Shown: piece after piece, positions 17,194 to 25,494 of the stretch
How positions within the stretch are numbered: position 1 is the stretch's first letter
How the letters are laid out: each line of letters begins with the position of its first letter
Virus record (IMG/VR): IMGVR_UViG_3300001450_000044
Location: 22,637-48,701 of that record
Source of the DNA: a virus
Direction: 5' to 3' (one strand)
Length of the DNA stretch: 26,065 nt
Notes under the pieces: model-generated
Told to the model about the DNA's origin: nothing
The model's database searches: none
The model's input: only the letters and a program-made list of their open reading frames with translations
Translations under genes and position numbers: made by a program

Positions 17194-18582
17194 ATGCCCA
17201 CAGATATCACTGTATCAGTAAATGATGAAAGATTTATAGTTCCTGCCCAGGAAACTTCGAGTGATTTTGTCGCTGGTTTTTTAACTAAAGTAGCTTTAAA
17301 TGAATTAGTACGCGCTTTAGGAAATACTGCCGAAAGACAACAAGGGTACTTAGTTGTACCTGACATATCAGACTGGTTTGCTAGACTAAATAACCCACTC
17401 GGTACTGATATGCTTACCGATGGACACGACACATATGCTGGTGGTCCAGATGCTGGATCGCACACAGAAGACGGAAATTCCACAGGTTCAAAATTAGATG
17501 GAAACAACCCCAGATGGCCATTCGGTCCAACAGGTGCTTGGGAACGTGAGTGGTATGCGGTACATAACTACCTTAAGTATGGTGGTTCTGCCGTGGTTGC
17601 TGGAACTGGATCAGTACAAAACACGAACACTCCAAGATCTACTTTAGTTGATTACTCAGATCAACTTGACGTTATATTTGCTGCAACTGGTGGAGCATCT
17701 GCAAATGTTGATATTTCACACATAGCAAACACCAGAACAGATGTAATTGGTATTCTTGGTGCAGGATTTAGTGGTGACATAATAAACATAGCTGGTGGAG
17801 ATGGAGTCTCTGGATTTTCTGGAGAAGGTGTGACGCATAGTCAGTACACATTTGCAGTTCCCGGCACTAAATACCACCTCAAGACATCTCAAAATATACA
17901 AGTAGAAACAGATTTTAATCTTCTACAAGAATCATTCCTCACACCTGACATTGCTGGATGTTTCGCAAGAACCATGGTAGAAGGAAGATCATTCAAATCT
18001 CCTGCTGGTATGGAAAGAGGTAAGATTCTTGATGTTGTTAGAATAGGAAAAGTAATTAACGATAGTGAATATGATGCTCTATATAACGCAGGGGTAAACC
18101 CAGTTAGAACTTTCCCAGAAGGATCGTTTTTGTTCGGAGATAAATCAGGTGAAGCCGTTCCAGGCGATCCCACACTCCTCGGTTCTCCCGCCGCAGCAGG
18201 AGCTGTAACTACACCACCATCAATTGGTGGAGGTTTAGCTCCATCTGGTGTTGCAGTATTTACTAGAATAAATGTTGTTCGTACTTTCCTATATTTAAAG
18301 AATATATTAGGTGAGTCTGCTAGAAGATACCTGTTTGAAATAAATGATGCTGCAACTAGACAGTCATTTATAAGCACAATTACTCCAATACTAAGAACCG
18401 TACAGGCTGGTAGGGGTATAAGTGATTTTAATATTGTTTGTGATCAAAGTAATAACACACAAGCAGTCATAGATGCAAATGAATTTGTTGTTGATGTATT
18501 CATTAAACCAACAAAATCCATCAACTTTATTAGACTAAGATTTACTAATAAAGATAGCAACCAATCACTAGCAACGGAATAG
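17194..18582 (+). CDS. gp18: tail sheath protein gp18 (compact)
   Basis: 462 residues against 659 in T4 gp18, the contractile sheath subunit. The C-terminal half matches T4 well: LTPDIAGCFART, KSPAGMERGKILDVVRIGK, YNAGVNPVRTF, FLFGDKSG, RINVVRTFLYLKNILGES, RYLFEINDAATRQSFI, FNIVCDQSNNTQAVIDANEF and IKPTKSINFIRLRF. N-terminal EREWYAVHNYLKYGGSAVV matches the T4 NFLQYGNDLRVVRAV region. The segment between them is much shorter than in T4, so the exposed outer domains appear to be missing. An extra 30-40 residue Pro/Gly/Ala-rich loop lies between FLFGDKSG and RINVVR. A late promoter and CGGAGA precede it. Confidence 0.92.
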   Translation: MPTDITVSVNDERFIVPAQETSSDFVAGFLTKVALNELVRALGNTAERQQGYLVVPDISDWFARLNNPLGTDMLTDGHDTYAGGPDAGSHTEDGNSTGSKLDGNNPRWPFGPTGAWEREWYAVHNYLKYGGSAVVAGTGSVQNTNTPRSTLVDYSDQLDVIFAATGGASANVDISHIANTRTDVIGILGAGFSGDIINIAGGDGVSGFSGEGVTHSQYTFAVPGTKYHLKTSQNIQVETDFNLLQESFLTPDIAGCFARTMVEGRSFKSPAGMERGKILDVVRIGKVINDSEYDALYNAGVNPVRTFPEGSFLFGDKSGEAVPGDPTLLGSPAAAGAVTTPPSIGGGLAPSGVAVFTRINVVRTFLYLKNILGESARRYLFEINDAATRQSFISTITPILRTVQAGRGISDFNIVCDQSNNTQAVIDANEFVVDVFIKPTKSINFIRLRFTNKDSNQSLATE

Positions 18583-18592
18583 GAGTGCGACA

Positions 18593-19105
18593 ATGACAGA
18601 ATCTAGACTCTCGACATTTATTAATGAATTTAGAGGTGGTAACCGTGCGCACCGCTATGAAATTAGCGGATCAATTGGTGGCAATAATGATTTAAATAAA
18701 TTTTTTGTGAGAGCGGTTAGTTTACCTCCATCACAAATTAATGAAATTAGAATTCCATATAGAGGTAGAATTTTAAAGTGGCCAGGTGATAGAGTATATC
18801 AACCGTGGACAATCAGAATTCTAGATGAAAACGGATCCAATAATTTATGGAAAGCTTTCCATGATTGGAGTGATGATATCAACAGTCACATTGAAAACAA
18901 TAATGAACTAAATGTACTTGAAGATTTCACTAAAGATTGGATCATCAAACAGGTTGATGAGAATGAAGATACGATGAAAGAAATCAACTTAATTGGATGT
19001 TGGCCAAACTTAATTGGACCAATAGACATGGATGCAAATGCTGTTGATACTTTAGTGGAATTTAACGTAGTTGTAAATTATCAATATTATGAAGTAACTA
19101 AGTGA
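18593..19105 (+). CDS. gp19: tail tube protein gp19
   Basis: 170 residues (T4 gp19: 163). It polymerises into the inner tail tube. The pattern of T4 gp19 is present: an N-terminal helix, RYEISGSIGGNNDLNKF, VRAVSLPPSQI, IPYRGRILKWPGDRVYQPWT (T4 NRKINVAGDRTFDDWT), FHDWSDDIN, MKEINLIGCWP (T4 TKEIEIKGLWP) and VEFNVVVNYQYYE (T4 TFEVTLALDYWE). It lies directly after the sheath gene with TAGGAG upstream, the usual order. Single intact copy. Confidence 0.93.
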   Translation: MTESRLSTFINEFRGGNRAHRYEISGSIGGNNDLNKFFVRAVSLPPSQINEIRIPYRGRILKWPGDRVYQPWTIRILDENGSNNLWKAFHDWSDDINSHIENNNELNVLEDFTKDWIIKQVDENEDTMKEINLIGCWPNLIGPIDMDANAVDTLVEFNVVVNYQYYEVTK

Positions 19106-19118
19106 ATAGGAGTATATT

Positions 19119-20660
19119 ATGGCATTAGACTTATTTGGTTTTACAATAGGAAAGAAGTCTAAGGGTGAAGTAAAGACAGAAGCACTAAAGCAAGAATCTT
19201 TTGTCTCCCCTGACGAATATGATGGTTCGTATAATTTTGAAAGCGGTGGTGTCTTTGGGACATACGTCGATTTTTCTGGTGCAGTAAAGGATGAAAATTC
19301 CGCACTTTCGATGTACAGAACTATGGCACTTTATCCCGAAGTAGATTCTGCTATTGAGGATATTGTAAATGAAGCTATAGTTATTGATGAAGATCGAAGA
19401 CCAATAAAATTGGATTTGGATCGTGTTGATATATCAGAAACAATAAAAAATAAGATATATGAAGAGTTCAATACAATACTCAAGCTTTTAGATTTTGGTA
19501 AAAAATCACATGAACTTTTTAGACGTTGGTATATTGATTCTAAATTGTTTTATCATATTGTAATAGACAAAACAGACCCAAGAAGAGGTATACAAGATCT
19601 AAGAGCAATCGATCCCCTGAACATCAAGAAGGTGAAAAAGGTACAGAAGGATAAGGAAGTACTTGGAACAGCAAAAGTTCCTATGGTAACCGGTGTTAAT
19701 GAATTTTTTGTATACACAAACACCGATAAGCAATCTTCATATCAAACCCCATCTACCGGAATTAAGATAAGCACAGATTCAATCTGCTATTGTCACTCCG
19801 GAATAATTGATGCCAATTCAAAACGAGTTGTTGGTTACCTACAAAAAGCAATTAGACCATTAAACATGCTTCGTCAAATTGAAGACGCAGTTGTAGTCTA
19901 TAGAATTTCAAGAGCACCTGAACGAAGAATTTTCTACATTGATGTTGGTAACTTACCAAAACAAAAAGCAGAGCAATACCTAAGATCACTAATGAACAGG
20001 TATAGAAGTAAACTAGTATATAATCAGAGTACCGGTGAAGTTAGAGATGATAGACGGCACATGTCGATGTTAGAGGATTACTGGTTACCACGAAGAGAGG
20101 GTGGTAGAGGAACTGAAATTTCAACTCTACCAGGCGGACAGAATCTAGGTGAAATGACAGACGTTGAATATTTACTTAGAAAAGTATACAATTCCCTGAA
20201 TGTTCCAATTACTCGAATGATGCCACAGGATGGATTCAACTTGGGTAGATCAGCAGAAATAACCAGAGATGAAGTTACTTTCTTCAAATTCATCGAAAGA
20301 CTCAGAATGAAATTTTCTTTGATGTTTCTACAGCTCCTTCGGGTTCAATTGATTCTAAAAGGAGTCATGACTGAAGATGAATGGAATAGTATCCAAAGTG
20401 ATGTATTCTTTGTGTTTGCAAAAGACTCGCACTTCAGTGAACTGAAAGAAGCTGAAATATTAAGAAACAGAATAGATATGGCAGCAGCACTTGAACCATT
20501 GGTTGGAAAGTACTATTCTACACGTTATATTCGTAAAAGTATACTAAAACAGACCGAAGAAGAAATTCGTATTATAGATACTGAGAACATGGCAGAATTA
20601 GCTAGTCAACCACCACAGCAAATGTTACCACCAGGTCAGGAACCGGGAATGATTCAATGA
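19119..20660 (+). CDS. gp20: portal vertex protein gp20
   Basis: 513 residues (T4 gp20: 524). The dodecameric portal starts prohead assembly and is the DNA channel. The family segments are clear: YRTMALYPEVDSAIEDIVNE (about 65-84), FRRWYIDSKLFYHIVIDK, RDLRAIDPLNIKK, RQIEDAVVVYRISRAPERRI, RSKLVYNQSTGEVRDDRRHM, EDYWLPRREGGRGTEISTLP and VPITRM. The C-terminus is low-complexity and Pro/Gln-rich. The ribosome site TAGGAG is at about 19104-19109. Its end overlaps the next gene by four bases (ATGA). Confidence 0.95.
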   Translation: MALDLFGFTIGKKSKGEVKTEALKQESFVSPDEYDGSYNFESGGVFGTYVDFSGAVKDENSALSMYRTMALYPEVDSAIEDIVNEAIVIDEDRRPIKLDLDRVDISETIKNKIYEEFNTILKLLDFGKKSHELFRRWYIDSKLFYHIVIDKTDPRRGIQDLRAIDPLNIKKVKKVQKDKEVLGTAKVPMVTGVNEFFVYTNTDKQSSYQTPSTGIKISTDSICYCHSGIIDANSKRVVGYLQKAIRPLNMLRQIEDAVVVYRISRAPERRIFYIDVGNLPKQKAEQYLRSLMNRYRSKLVYNQSTGEVRDDRRHMSMLEDYWLPRREGGRGTEISTLPGGQNLGEMTDVEYLLRKVYNSLNVPITRMMPQDGFNLGRSAEITRDEVTFFKFIERLRMKFSLMFLQLLRVQLILKGVMTEDEWNSIQSDVFFVFAKDSHFSELKEAEILRNRIDMAAALEPLVGKYYSTRYIRKSILKQTEEEIRIIDTENMAELASQPPQQMLPPGQEPGMIQ

Positions 20661-21094
20661 ATTCTATAATAGGCAAAATTTTATCTTGTGTTATAAAAGA
20701 AGACAAAGAGAGTTTTAGCTCTCTACTTCGTGATGAAATTGCTGGTAGAATTCAGTCAGAAAGAAAGACTAGAATTCCGGATACAATTGAAGATGAAATT
20801 TTTTCGCCTAAAAATCATCAAACACTAAATATTAGTGAAGAACAATATAAAGATTCAATTAAATTTATTCCAATTTTAAATGAACTTGCAAATAAAAAGG
20901 GTAATATTAGCGTAGTTTTTTCAGATGACAGCGAAGCCATAGTCACATCAAGTGAAGTAGATAGCTTAATTAAATTACACGATTCTTTAAATGAAGAGAA
21001 TCAAGTAATATTAAGATCATCGTTGGTTAGAAGTAAAGAATCATATAAAAGTTGCTCTAATTTTGCAAAGAAATATACCACAAAGAAAGGTTAG
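20657..21094 (+). CDS. probable prohead core protein (between gp20 and gp21)
   Basis: 145 charged residues, mostly helical by appearance, with mixed acidic and basic segments and a Lys-rich C-terminus (SNFAKKYTTKKG). No conserved domain is recognised. It overlaps the gp20 stop by four bases and so is translationally coupled to the portal. In T4 the genes in this position are the minor core proteins 67 and 68 (gp68 is 141 residues), and the length fits gp68. Short LxE- or IxE-type matches (IPILNE at about 71-76; ISE at 59-61) would suit the prohead protease. The function is inferred from position rather than from sequence similarity. Confidence 0.65.
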   Translation: MNSIIGKILSCVIKEDKESFSSLLRDEIAGRIQSERKTRIPDTIEDEIFSPKNHQTLNISEEQYKDSIKFIPILNELANKKGNISVVFSDDSEAIVTSSEVDSLIKLHDSLNEENQVILRSSLVRSKESYKSCSNFAKKYTTKKG

Positions 21095-21101
21095 AAGATA
21101 A

Positions 21102-21629
21102 ATGTCCAAATCTTTAAACATAATCCAAAGTATCATCGATGAAAACCTCATTGATGCCAAAAGAGAAACTCAAGCATATCTCAATGATATTCTATCCGAG
21201 TCACTCAACGAAAAATTCCAAGAAATTGCTCCAACCATCATTGGTGAAGAAAAAAGAAAAAAAGGTACTTACCGTAAAAAAGGTAAAAAGCACTCATGTG
21301 CAACTCACGCAGAACACGCCGAATGGGGTGAAGGAACTTGCATTAGTGAGAGTCATGCCAATCCAGATGAAAATGGTTTCGTCTCTTGGTATGACGTTGA
21401 GTTTGAACATGGTGTAGAAAGACGAGTTCCCACAGAGGATCTTAATATTCTAGGCGAATCAATGCATGAACATACTGAAAATTCAGAAGGTGATACCTTA
21501 TCAGAAAAACTGGATCGAGTCGGTAAAGAAGATGAAGACGTTGATAACGACGGCGATAAAGATTCTTCGGACGAATACCTTGCTAAAAGAAGAAAAGTCA
21601 TTGGTAAAGCAATGAAAACGAGAGGGTAA
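21102..21629 (+). CDS. prohead core-type protein with small conserved domain and EF-hand-like loop
   Basis: 175 residues in three parts. Residues 1-50 are a helical, core-like segment with LSE at 31-33. Residues 64-117 form a compact domain (HSCATHAEHAEWGEGTC, then HANPDENGFVSWYDVEFEHG, VERRVPTEDLNIL), a pattern I recall from several proteins of marine T4-like phages. Residues 146-157 are DVDNDGDKDSSD, an EF-hand/dockerin-type loop with Asp at positions 1, 3, 5, 7, 9 and 12, followed by a basic helix. T4 has gp67 and gp68 at this site but neither has this make-up as far as I know. It is probably co-assembled inside the prohead and possibly cut by gp21; calcium binding is suggested by the loop only. 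Confidence 0.65.
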   Translation: MSKSLNIIQSIIDENLIDAKRETQAYLNDILSESLNEKFQEIAPTIIGEEKRKKGTYRKKGKKHSCATHAEHAEWGEGTCISESHANPDENGFVSWYDVEFEHGVERRVPTEDLNILGESMHEHTENSEGDTLSEKLDRVGKEDEDVDNDGDKDSSDEYLAKRRKVIGKAMKTRG

Positions 21630-21633
21630 TCCA

Positions 21634-22281
21634 ATGAAATTAATCACGGAAATGAACGAAGACGTTCAGTTGATCACGGAAAAGCGTGAAGATGGAACCA
21701 AGGAGTTTTATATCCGTGGTAATTTCATGCAAGCAGGTGTAAAAAATAGGAATGGTAGAATATATGATAGAGATGTTCTAGGACCTGCTGTTGGTAAATA
21801 TATGACCGAGTATGTTGAAAAAAATAGAGCACTCGGTGAGTTAAACCACCCCACTGGACCAACCGTCAATTTAGACAGAGTTTCACATATCATCAAAGAA
21901 ATGAACGCTGATGGTAACAACTTTGTTGGTAAAGCCAAAATTCTAAACACCCCAATGGGTAAAATCGTACAAAATTTAATCGAAGAAGGTGCTTGTTTAG
22001 GAGTATCTTCTCGTGGTATGGGATCACTTAAGAAAAATAGTGAAGGTATAAATGAAGTACAAAAAGATTTTATCTTATCTGCGGTAGACATTGTAGCTGA
22101 TCCATCTGCCCCCGATGCTTTCGTTGACGGTATCATGGAAGGTAGAGAATGGATTTGGGACAATGGTGTTATTCGTGAAAAACAAATTGCACATTATGAA
22201 CAAGTGATAAAAGAATCCAACAGACAAAATTTAGAAGAAAATGCAATCCGGGTATTCAAAGATTTCATTTCTAAATTATAA
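21634..22281 (+). CDS. gp21: prohead core protease gp21
   Basis: 215 residues (T4 gp21: 212). It is the serine protease that matures the prohead by cutting scaffold and capsid proteins after (L/I)-x-E. The active-site motifs match T4: GELNHP with H72 (T4 H85) and GVSSRG with S125 (T4 S140). FMQAGVKNRNGRIYDRDVLG and SAVDIVADPSAPDAFVDGIM are also family features. The N-terminus contains two I-T-E matches (residues 4-6 and 14-16) that could be self-processing sites; this is inferred. It starts four bases after the preceding stop with GAGGG upstream, and ends 43 bases before gp22. Confidence 0.94.
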   Translation: MKLITEMNEDVQLITEKREDGTKEFYIRGNFMQAGVKNRNGRIYDRDVLGPAVGKYMTEYVEKNRALGELNHPTGPTVNLDRVSHIIKEMNADGNNFVGKAKILNTPMGKIVQNLIEEGACLGVSSRGMGSLKKNSEGINEVQKDFILSAVDIVADPSAPDAFVDGIMEGREWIWDNGVIREKQIAHYEQVIKESNRQNLEENAIRVFKDFISKL

Positions 22282-22286
22282 AAAAT

Positions 22287-22294
22287 TATAAATA
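22287..22294 (+). promoter_or_regulatory. T4-type late promoter (TATAAATA) for gp22-gp23
   Basis: Exact TATAAATA in the gap between gp21 and gp22, with transcription expected at about 22300 and a leader of about 25 bases containing AAGGAG. No separate box was found directly before gp23, so this promoter probably serves both. Confidence 0.8.
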
Positions 22295-22324
22295 ACAAAG
22301 AATAGGCTTTAAGGAGCACCTATA

Positions 22325-23296
22325 ATGGAAGATCAAACAGACATGGCCTCAGATAAAACTGAGGATAAGAAAAAGAGTAAAAAAGAAGTTATCTCCACTA
22401 AACGGCAAGGCGGAGATTTAGTCCGTGATGCATTAGGTGGTGGTGCTCATGATGCAGAGGGTAAAGGAACTATCCTACAGACCCTAGAGCCTGTTGCAAA
22501 TGCACAAGCTGCTGTTAACATGGCATCGATTGCAACCCCAAAAATGGAAAGTGCCGATGTCGATGAGTGCATGGGAGCACTTTTCTCAGATGAAACTTTA
22601 TCTGAAGAATTTGCATCTAAAGTTCGTGTTATCTTTGAAGCAGCAGTAAATGCAAAAATCGAAGATTATTCGAATGAAATTCACGAATCATATGATGAAG
22701 TAATCAAAGAGCAAATGGTTGATGTGGTTTCAAACCTATCAGAAAAGCTTGATGATTATCTAAACTACGTTGTCACTGAGTGGATGGAAGAAAATGAATT
22801 GGCAGTCGAACGAGGTGTCAAGTCTGATATTGCGGAAAGCTTTATCGATGGAATCAAGTCACTGTTCGAAAATCATTACATTGATGTACCAAATGAAAGA
22901 TACGATGTTTTAGATGAACTATTCGAAGCAAATGAACAATTACAGAATCAACTCAACGAACAGATCGAAAAGAATGTTGATCTATTCAATGAATTGACAT
23001 CTGCAAGAGCACAGGAAATTTTCTCTGAGTCAACTCAGGATCTAACTGATACTCAGAAAGAAAAATTCATTGATCTTGCAAAGAACGTTGCCTACGAAGA
23101 TGAACAATCATTCGCAGGAAAACTACATGCCCTTAAGGAAAATTATTTCCCAATCCAACCAGAGGGTATTTTAACCGAATCAGTTGATACTATGTTAGAG
23201 GAAGGTACTACACCAGTAACTTTCAATGATTCATCTATGAATGCATATGTAAATCATCTAGCTAATCAAATGAAACATCAAAAGAAATCAGATTAA
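22325..23296 (+). CDS. gp22: prohead scaffold protein gp22
   Basis: 323 residues (T4 gp22: 269). It is the main internal scaffold, removed by gp21 during head maturation. The sequence is almost entirely charged and helical, with long acidic segments and coiled-coil-like heptads around residues 195-225 (LDELFEANEQLQNQLNEQIE). Protease-type L-x-E/I-x-E sites are frequent, for example LSE at 92-94 and IFE at 103-105. The N-terminal 50 residues are Lys/Glu-rich, then a Gly/Ala-rich stretch. It precedes gp23 by 25 bases as in T4 and has AAGGAG upstream. Confidence 0.92.
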   Translation: MEDQTDMASDKTEDKKKSKKEVISTKRQGGDLVRDALGGGAHDAEGKGTILQTLEPVANAQAAVNMASIATPKMESADVDECMGALFSDETLSEEFASKVRVIFEAAVNAKIEDYSNEIHESYDEVIKEQMVDVVSNLSEKLDDYLNYVVTEWMEENELAVERGVKSDIAESFIDGIKSLFENHYIDVPNERYDVLDELFEANEQLQNQLNEQIEKNVDLFNELTSARAQEIFSESTQDLTDTQKEKFIDLAKNVAYEDEQSFAGKLHALKENYFPIQPEGILTESVDTMLEEGTTPVTFNDSSMNAYVNHLANQMKHQKKSD

Positions 23297-23321
23297 TTAA
23301 AACACTAAGGAGACAATAATA

Positions 23322-24836
23322 ATGTCTAATTTTGATACTACTACACCCTTTGACTCATTATGTGAGAAGTGGGAACCACTTCTAGAGCATGATAGCGTCG
23401 AAGCAATTTCAGATCCCTATCGTAAGAAGGTTACCGCAGCTCTACTTGAAAACCAAGAAAGAGCAATCAATGAGCAGAATCTAAGCGAAGCTGCTCCAAC
23501 TAACAGCATGGGTGCTGGTGCTTTCGGTTATACCGATGGTGGCGGCGTTCCTAGTTCCAGATCGACTGCCCTTCAGGGTTACGATCCCATTCTCATCAGC
23601 CTCGTCCGTCGTGCTATGCCAAACCTAATGGCTTACGATCTTGCTGGTGTTCAGCCCATGAGCGCACCTACCGGACTCATCTTTGCGATGAGATCTCGTT
23701 ACGGTAAGGCTCGTGGACAAGCCGGTAGTGCACAAAACGAAGCACTCTTCCAAGAACCATTCGCAGTGTTCTCGGGTGGTGGTACTGGTACCACTGCTGG
23801 ACAACCTTCTGCTGGTTATGGTAAGACTGGTGGAATTCATCAGACCGACGATCAACGAGGTGACAACGGTGGACCTACCGCAGCAAACTCTGCTGCTACT
23901 GGTGTTAAGCCCATCCTCAACGATGGTACTCGCGGTCAGGACTTCTCTTCTCAGAACTTTGAAATGTTCAGAGGTATGCTTACCAACGCTGGTGAAGCAC
24001 TTGGTTCATCCAGTAACCCAGAGTTTGCTGAAATGAACTTCACCATTGAAAGAATCGCTGTTGAAGCAAGAACTCGCGCCCTCAAGGCAGAGTACACCAC
24101 TGAACTCGCTCAGGATCTCCGAGCAGTCCATGGTCTCGACGCTGAAACTGAACTTGCTAACATTCTTAGCACTGAGATTCTTTCTGAGATCAACCGTGAA
24201 CTCATTCGTACTCTCTACTACAAGGCTAAGGTTGGATGTCAGCAGAACGACATTAACGGTTCAGGTATTTATGACCTAAACATAGATTCCGATGGTCGTT
24301 GGAGTGCAGAACGCTTCCGTGGACTCATGTTCCAGATTGAGCGTGAATGTAACACCATCGCTAAGGAAACTCGTCGTGGTAAGGGTAACTTCATCGTCGT
24401 TTCCGCCGATGTCGCAAGTGCTCTCGCAATGGGTGGTTTCCTCAACATCTCACCTGCAATCAACCAGCAGCTAGAAGTTGATGACACCGGTAACACCTTC
24501 GCAGGTATCCTCAATGGTAGAATTAGAGTCTACATTGATCCCTACGCAGCAACTGACTCAATCACTGATACCAACTTTGCTAACTTCTGCCTAGTTGGTT
24601 ACAAGGGAACCAGTCCATATGACGCAGGTGTATTCTACTGCCCATACGTTCCCCTCCAGATGGTGAGAGCGGTTGATACCGGTAGCTTCCAGCCCAAGAT
24701 CGGGTTTAAGACCCGCTACGGCATGGTTAGCAACCCATTCGCAGAAACTGTGGATATTGCTCAGTCTGGTGGTAACCAGTACTACAGACTCTTCGCAGTC
24801 AAGAACCTCCACGGTAACACTGGTTTCGGACTCTGA
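23322..24836 (+). CDS. gp23: major capsid protein gp23
   Basis: 504 residues (T4 gp23: 521). It forms the hexamers of the icosahedral head with an HK97-type fold. Characteristic segments are DPILISLVRRAMPNLMAYDL, GVQPMSAPTGLIFAMRSRYG, RALKAEYTTELAQDLRAVHG and YKGTSPYDAGVFYCPYVPLQ. A propeptide is expected: L54-S-E56 followed by AAPTNSMGAG is a good gp21 site. The ribosome site AAGGAGA at about 23307-23313 is strong. The gene is richer in G/C-ending codons than its neighbours: one 60-base line (24061) contains 33 G/C and a line in gp21 (21961) contains 21. That fits the most abundant phage protein. The 3' end is followed by a strong terminator. Confidence 0.97.
   Translation: MSNFDTTTPFDSLCEKWEPLLEHDSVEAISDPYRKKVTAALLENQERAINEQNLSEAAPTNSMGAGAFGYTDGGGVPSSRSTALQGYDPILISLVRRAMPNLMAYDLAGVQPMSAPTGLIFAMRSRYGKARGQAGSAQNEALFQEPFAVFSGGGTGTTAGQPSAGYGKTGGIHQTDDQRGDNGGPTAANSAATGVKPILNDGTRGQDFSSQNFEMFRGMLTNAGEALGSSSNPEFAEMNFTIERIAVEARTRALKAEYTTELAQDLRAVHGLDAETELANILSTEILSEINRELIRTLYYKAKVGCQQNDINGSGIYDLNIDSDGRWSAERFRGLMFQIERECNTIAKETRRGKGNFIVVSADVASALAMGGFLNISPAINQQLEVDDTGNTFAGILNGRIRVYIDPYAATDSITDTNFANFCLVGYKGTSPYDAGVFYCPYVPLQMVRAVDTGSFQPKIGFKTRYGMVSNPFAETVDIAQSGGNQYYRLFAVKNLHGNTGFGL
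23481..23489 (+). other. likely gp21 protease cleavage site in gp23
   Basis: The codons for L54-S55-E56 precede A57, giving a propeptide of 56 residues. T4 gp23 is cut after residue 65 with the same L/I-x-E pattern, and the mature protein here would start AAPTNSMGAG. The site is inferred from the motif and position. Confidence 0.65.
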
Positions 24837-24877
24837 TTTAGAGTAAAACTCCAGAGTTTGAATAAAAATTTAATAAG

Positions 24878-24909
24878 AGTGGGAGTCCTTCGGGACTCCC
24901 GCTTTTTTT
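24878..24909 (+). terminator. rho-independent terminator with UUCG loop after gp23
   Basis: GGGAGTCC (24881-24888), loop TTCG, GGACTCCC (24893-24900); the stem can extend by three pairs, one of them T-G, then a run of seven T (24903-24909). The C(UUCG)G loop is exceptionally stable. It separates gp23 from the gp3 unit and is directly followed by a late promoter. Confidence 0.93.
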
Positions 24910-24910
24910 A

Positions 24911-24918
24911 TATAAATA
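24911..24918 (+). promoter_or_regulatory. T4-type late promoter (TATAAATA) for gp3-uvsY
   Basis: Exact TATAAATA one base after the terminator T-run. Transcription would start at about 24924, leaving a leader of about 10 bases. The ribosome site CGGAGA (24922-24927) would then be partly lost. Confidence 0.8.
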
Positions 24919-24933
24919 ATACGGAGAACCAAT

Positions 24934-25494
24934 ATGCCCCTAACAGGACCAGCCGAACTTCTTCATAGTTCAGACATAAGAAAGCCCAGTACAAATAATT
25001 ACTTAGCTACGAATTATTTTCAGTTTGTTTTAGGTAGAGCACCGCTATTGACATATTTCTGTCAATCTGTTAATCTACCATCATTAACAATTGGATTTGC
25101 TGATGTCCCAGTAGCGGGTATCGGTGTTCCGTTTAGAAATCCTGTAGGAAGATACTCATACGAACAAATGACAGTTTCATTTATTGTAGACGAAGAAATG
25201 AAAAACTGGAGAGAAATACACGATTGGATGCGATCGTTAAGTACAGCAGAATCAATGGGAAACCAAAAAGATGCTGAGGTGATTCCACACGAAGAAAAAT
25301 TCGATACGGCAACTTTAATTATAATGAATAGCGCATACCAACCAAATATTAGAGTTACGGTAAATGAACTCTTTCCTGTAGGTATCAGCGGAATTCAATT
25401 TTCATCGGTATCGGTTGATACCGAACCAGTCGTGGCTACAGCCACCTTTGCATACACTTCTTATAAGGTAGAAGATATATCAAATGAATCTTAA
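24934..25494 (+). CDS. gp3: tail completion/tube terminator protein gp3
   Basis: 186 residues (T4 gp3: 176). In T4, gp3 ends the tail tube at its proximal tip and lets gp15 bind. Matches to T4 gp3 as I recall it: SVNLPSLTIGFADVPVAGIG (T4 SVPIPGI), then RYSYEQMTVSFIVDEEMKNW and IHDWM (T4 FEYDPLIVRFIVDEELKSWIGMYEWM), and PVVATATFAYTSYKVEDIS (T4 PALVCTATIPYTYFQVE). gp54 was considered because of a related domain, but length and these segments fit gp3 better. It lies between gp23 and uvsY, the position in T4-like cyanophages, where T4 itself has gp24. Confidence 0.82.
   Translation: MPLTGPAELLHSSDIRKPSTNNYLATNYFQFVLGRAPLLTYFCQSVNLPSLTIGFADVPVAGIGVPFRNPVGRYSYEQMTVSFIVDEEMKNWREIHDWMRSLSTAESMGNQKDAEVIPHEEKFDTATLIIMNSAYQPNIRVTVNELFPVGISGIQFSSVSVDTEPVVATATFAYTSYKVEDISNES

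Noticed and set aside
24846-24859. Hairpin AAACTC-CA-GAGTTT just after gp23
   Set aside because: Short AT-rich stem with a tiny loop and no T-run; the strong terminator lies downstream.
24934-25494. Identification as gp54 or a second gp19
   Set aside because: Length and the FIVDEExKxW and TATxxYTxxxVE segments fit gp3 better, and the position is that of gp3 in related phages.
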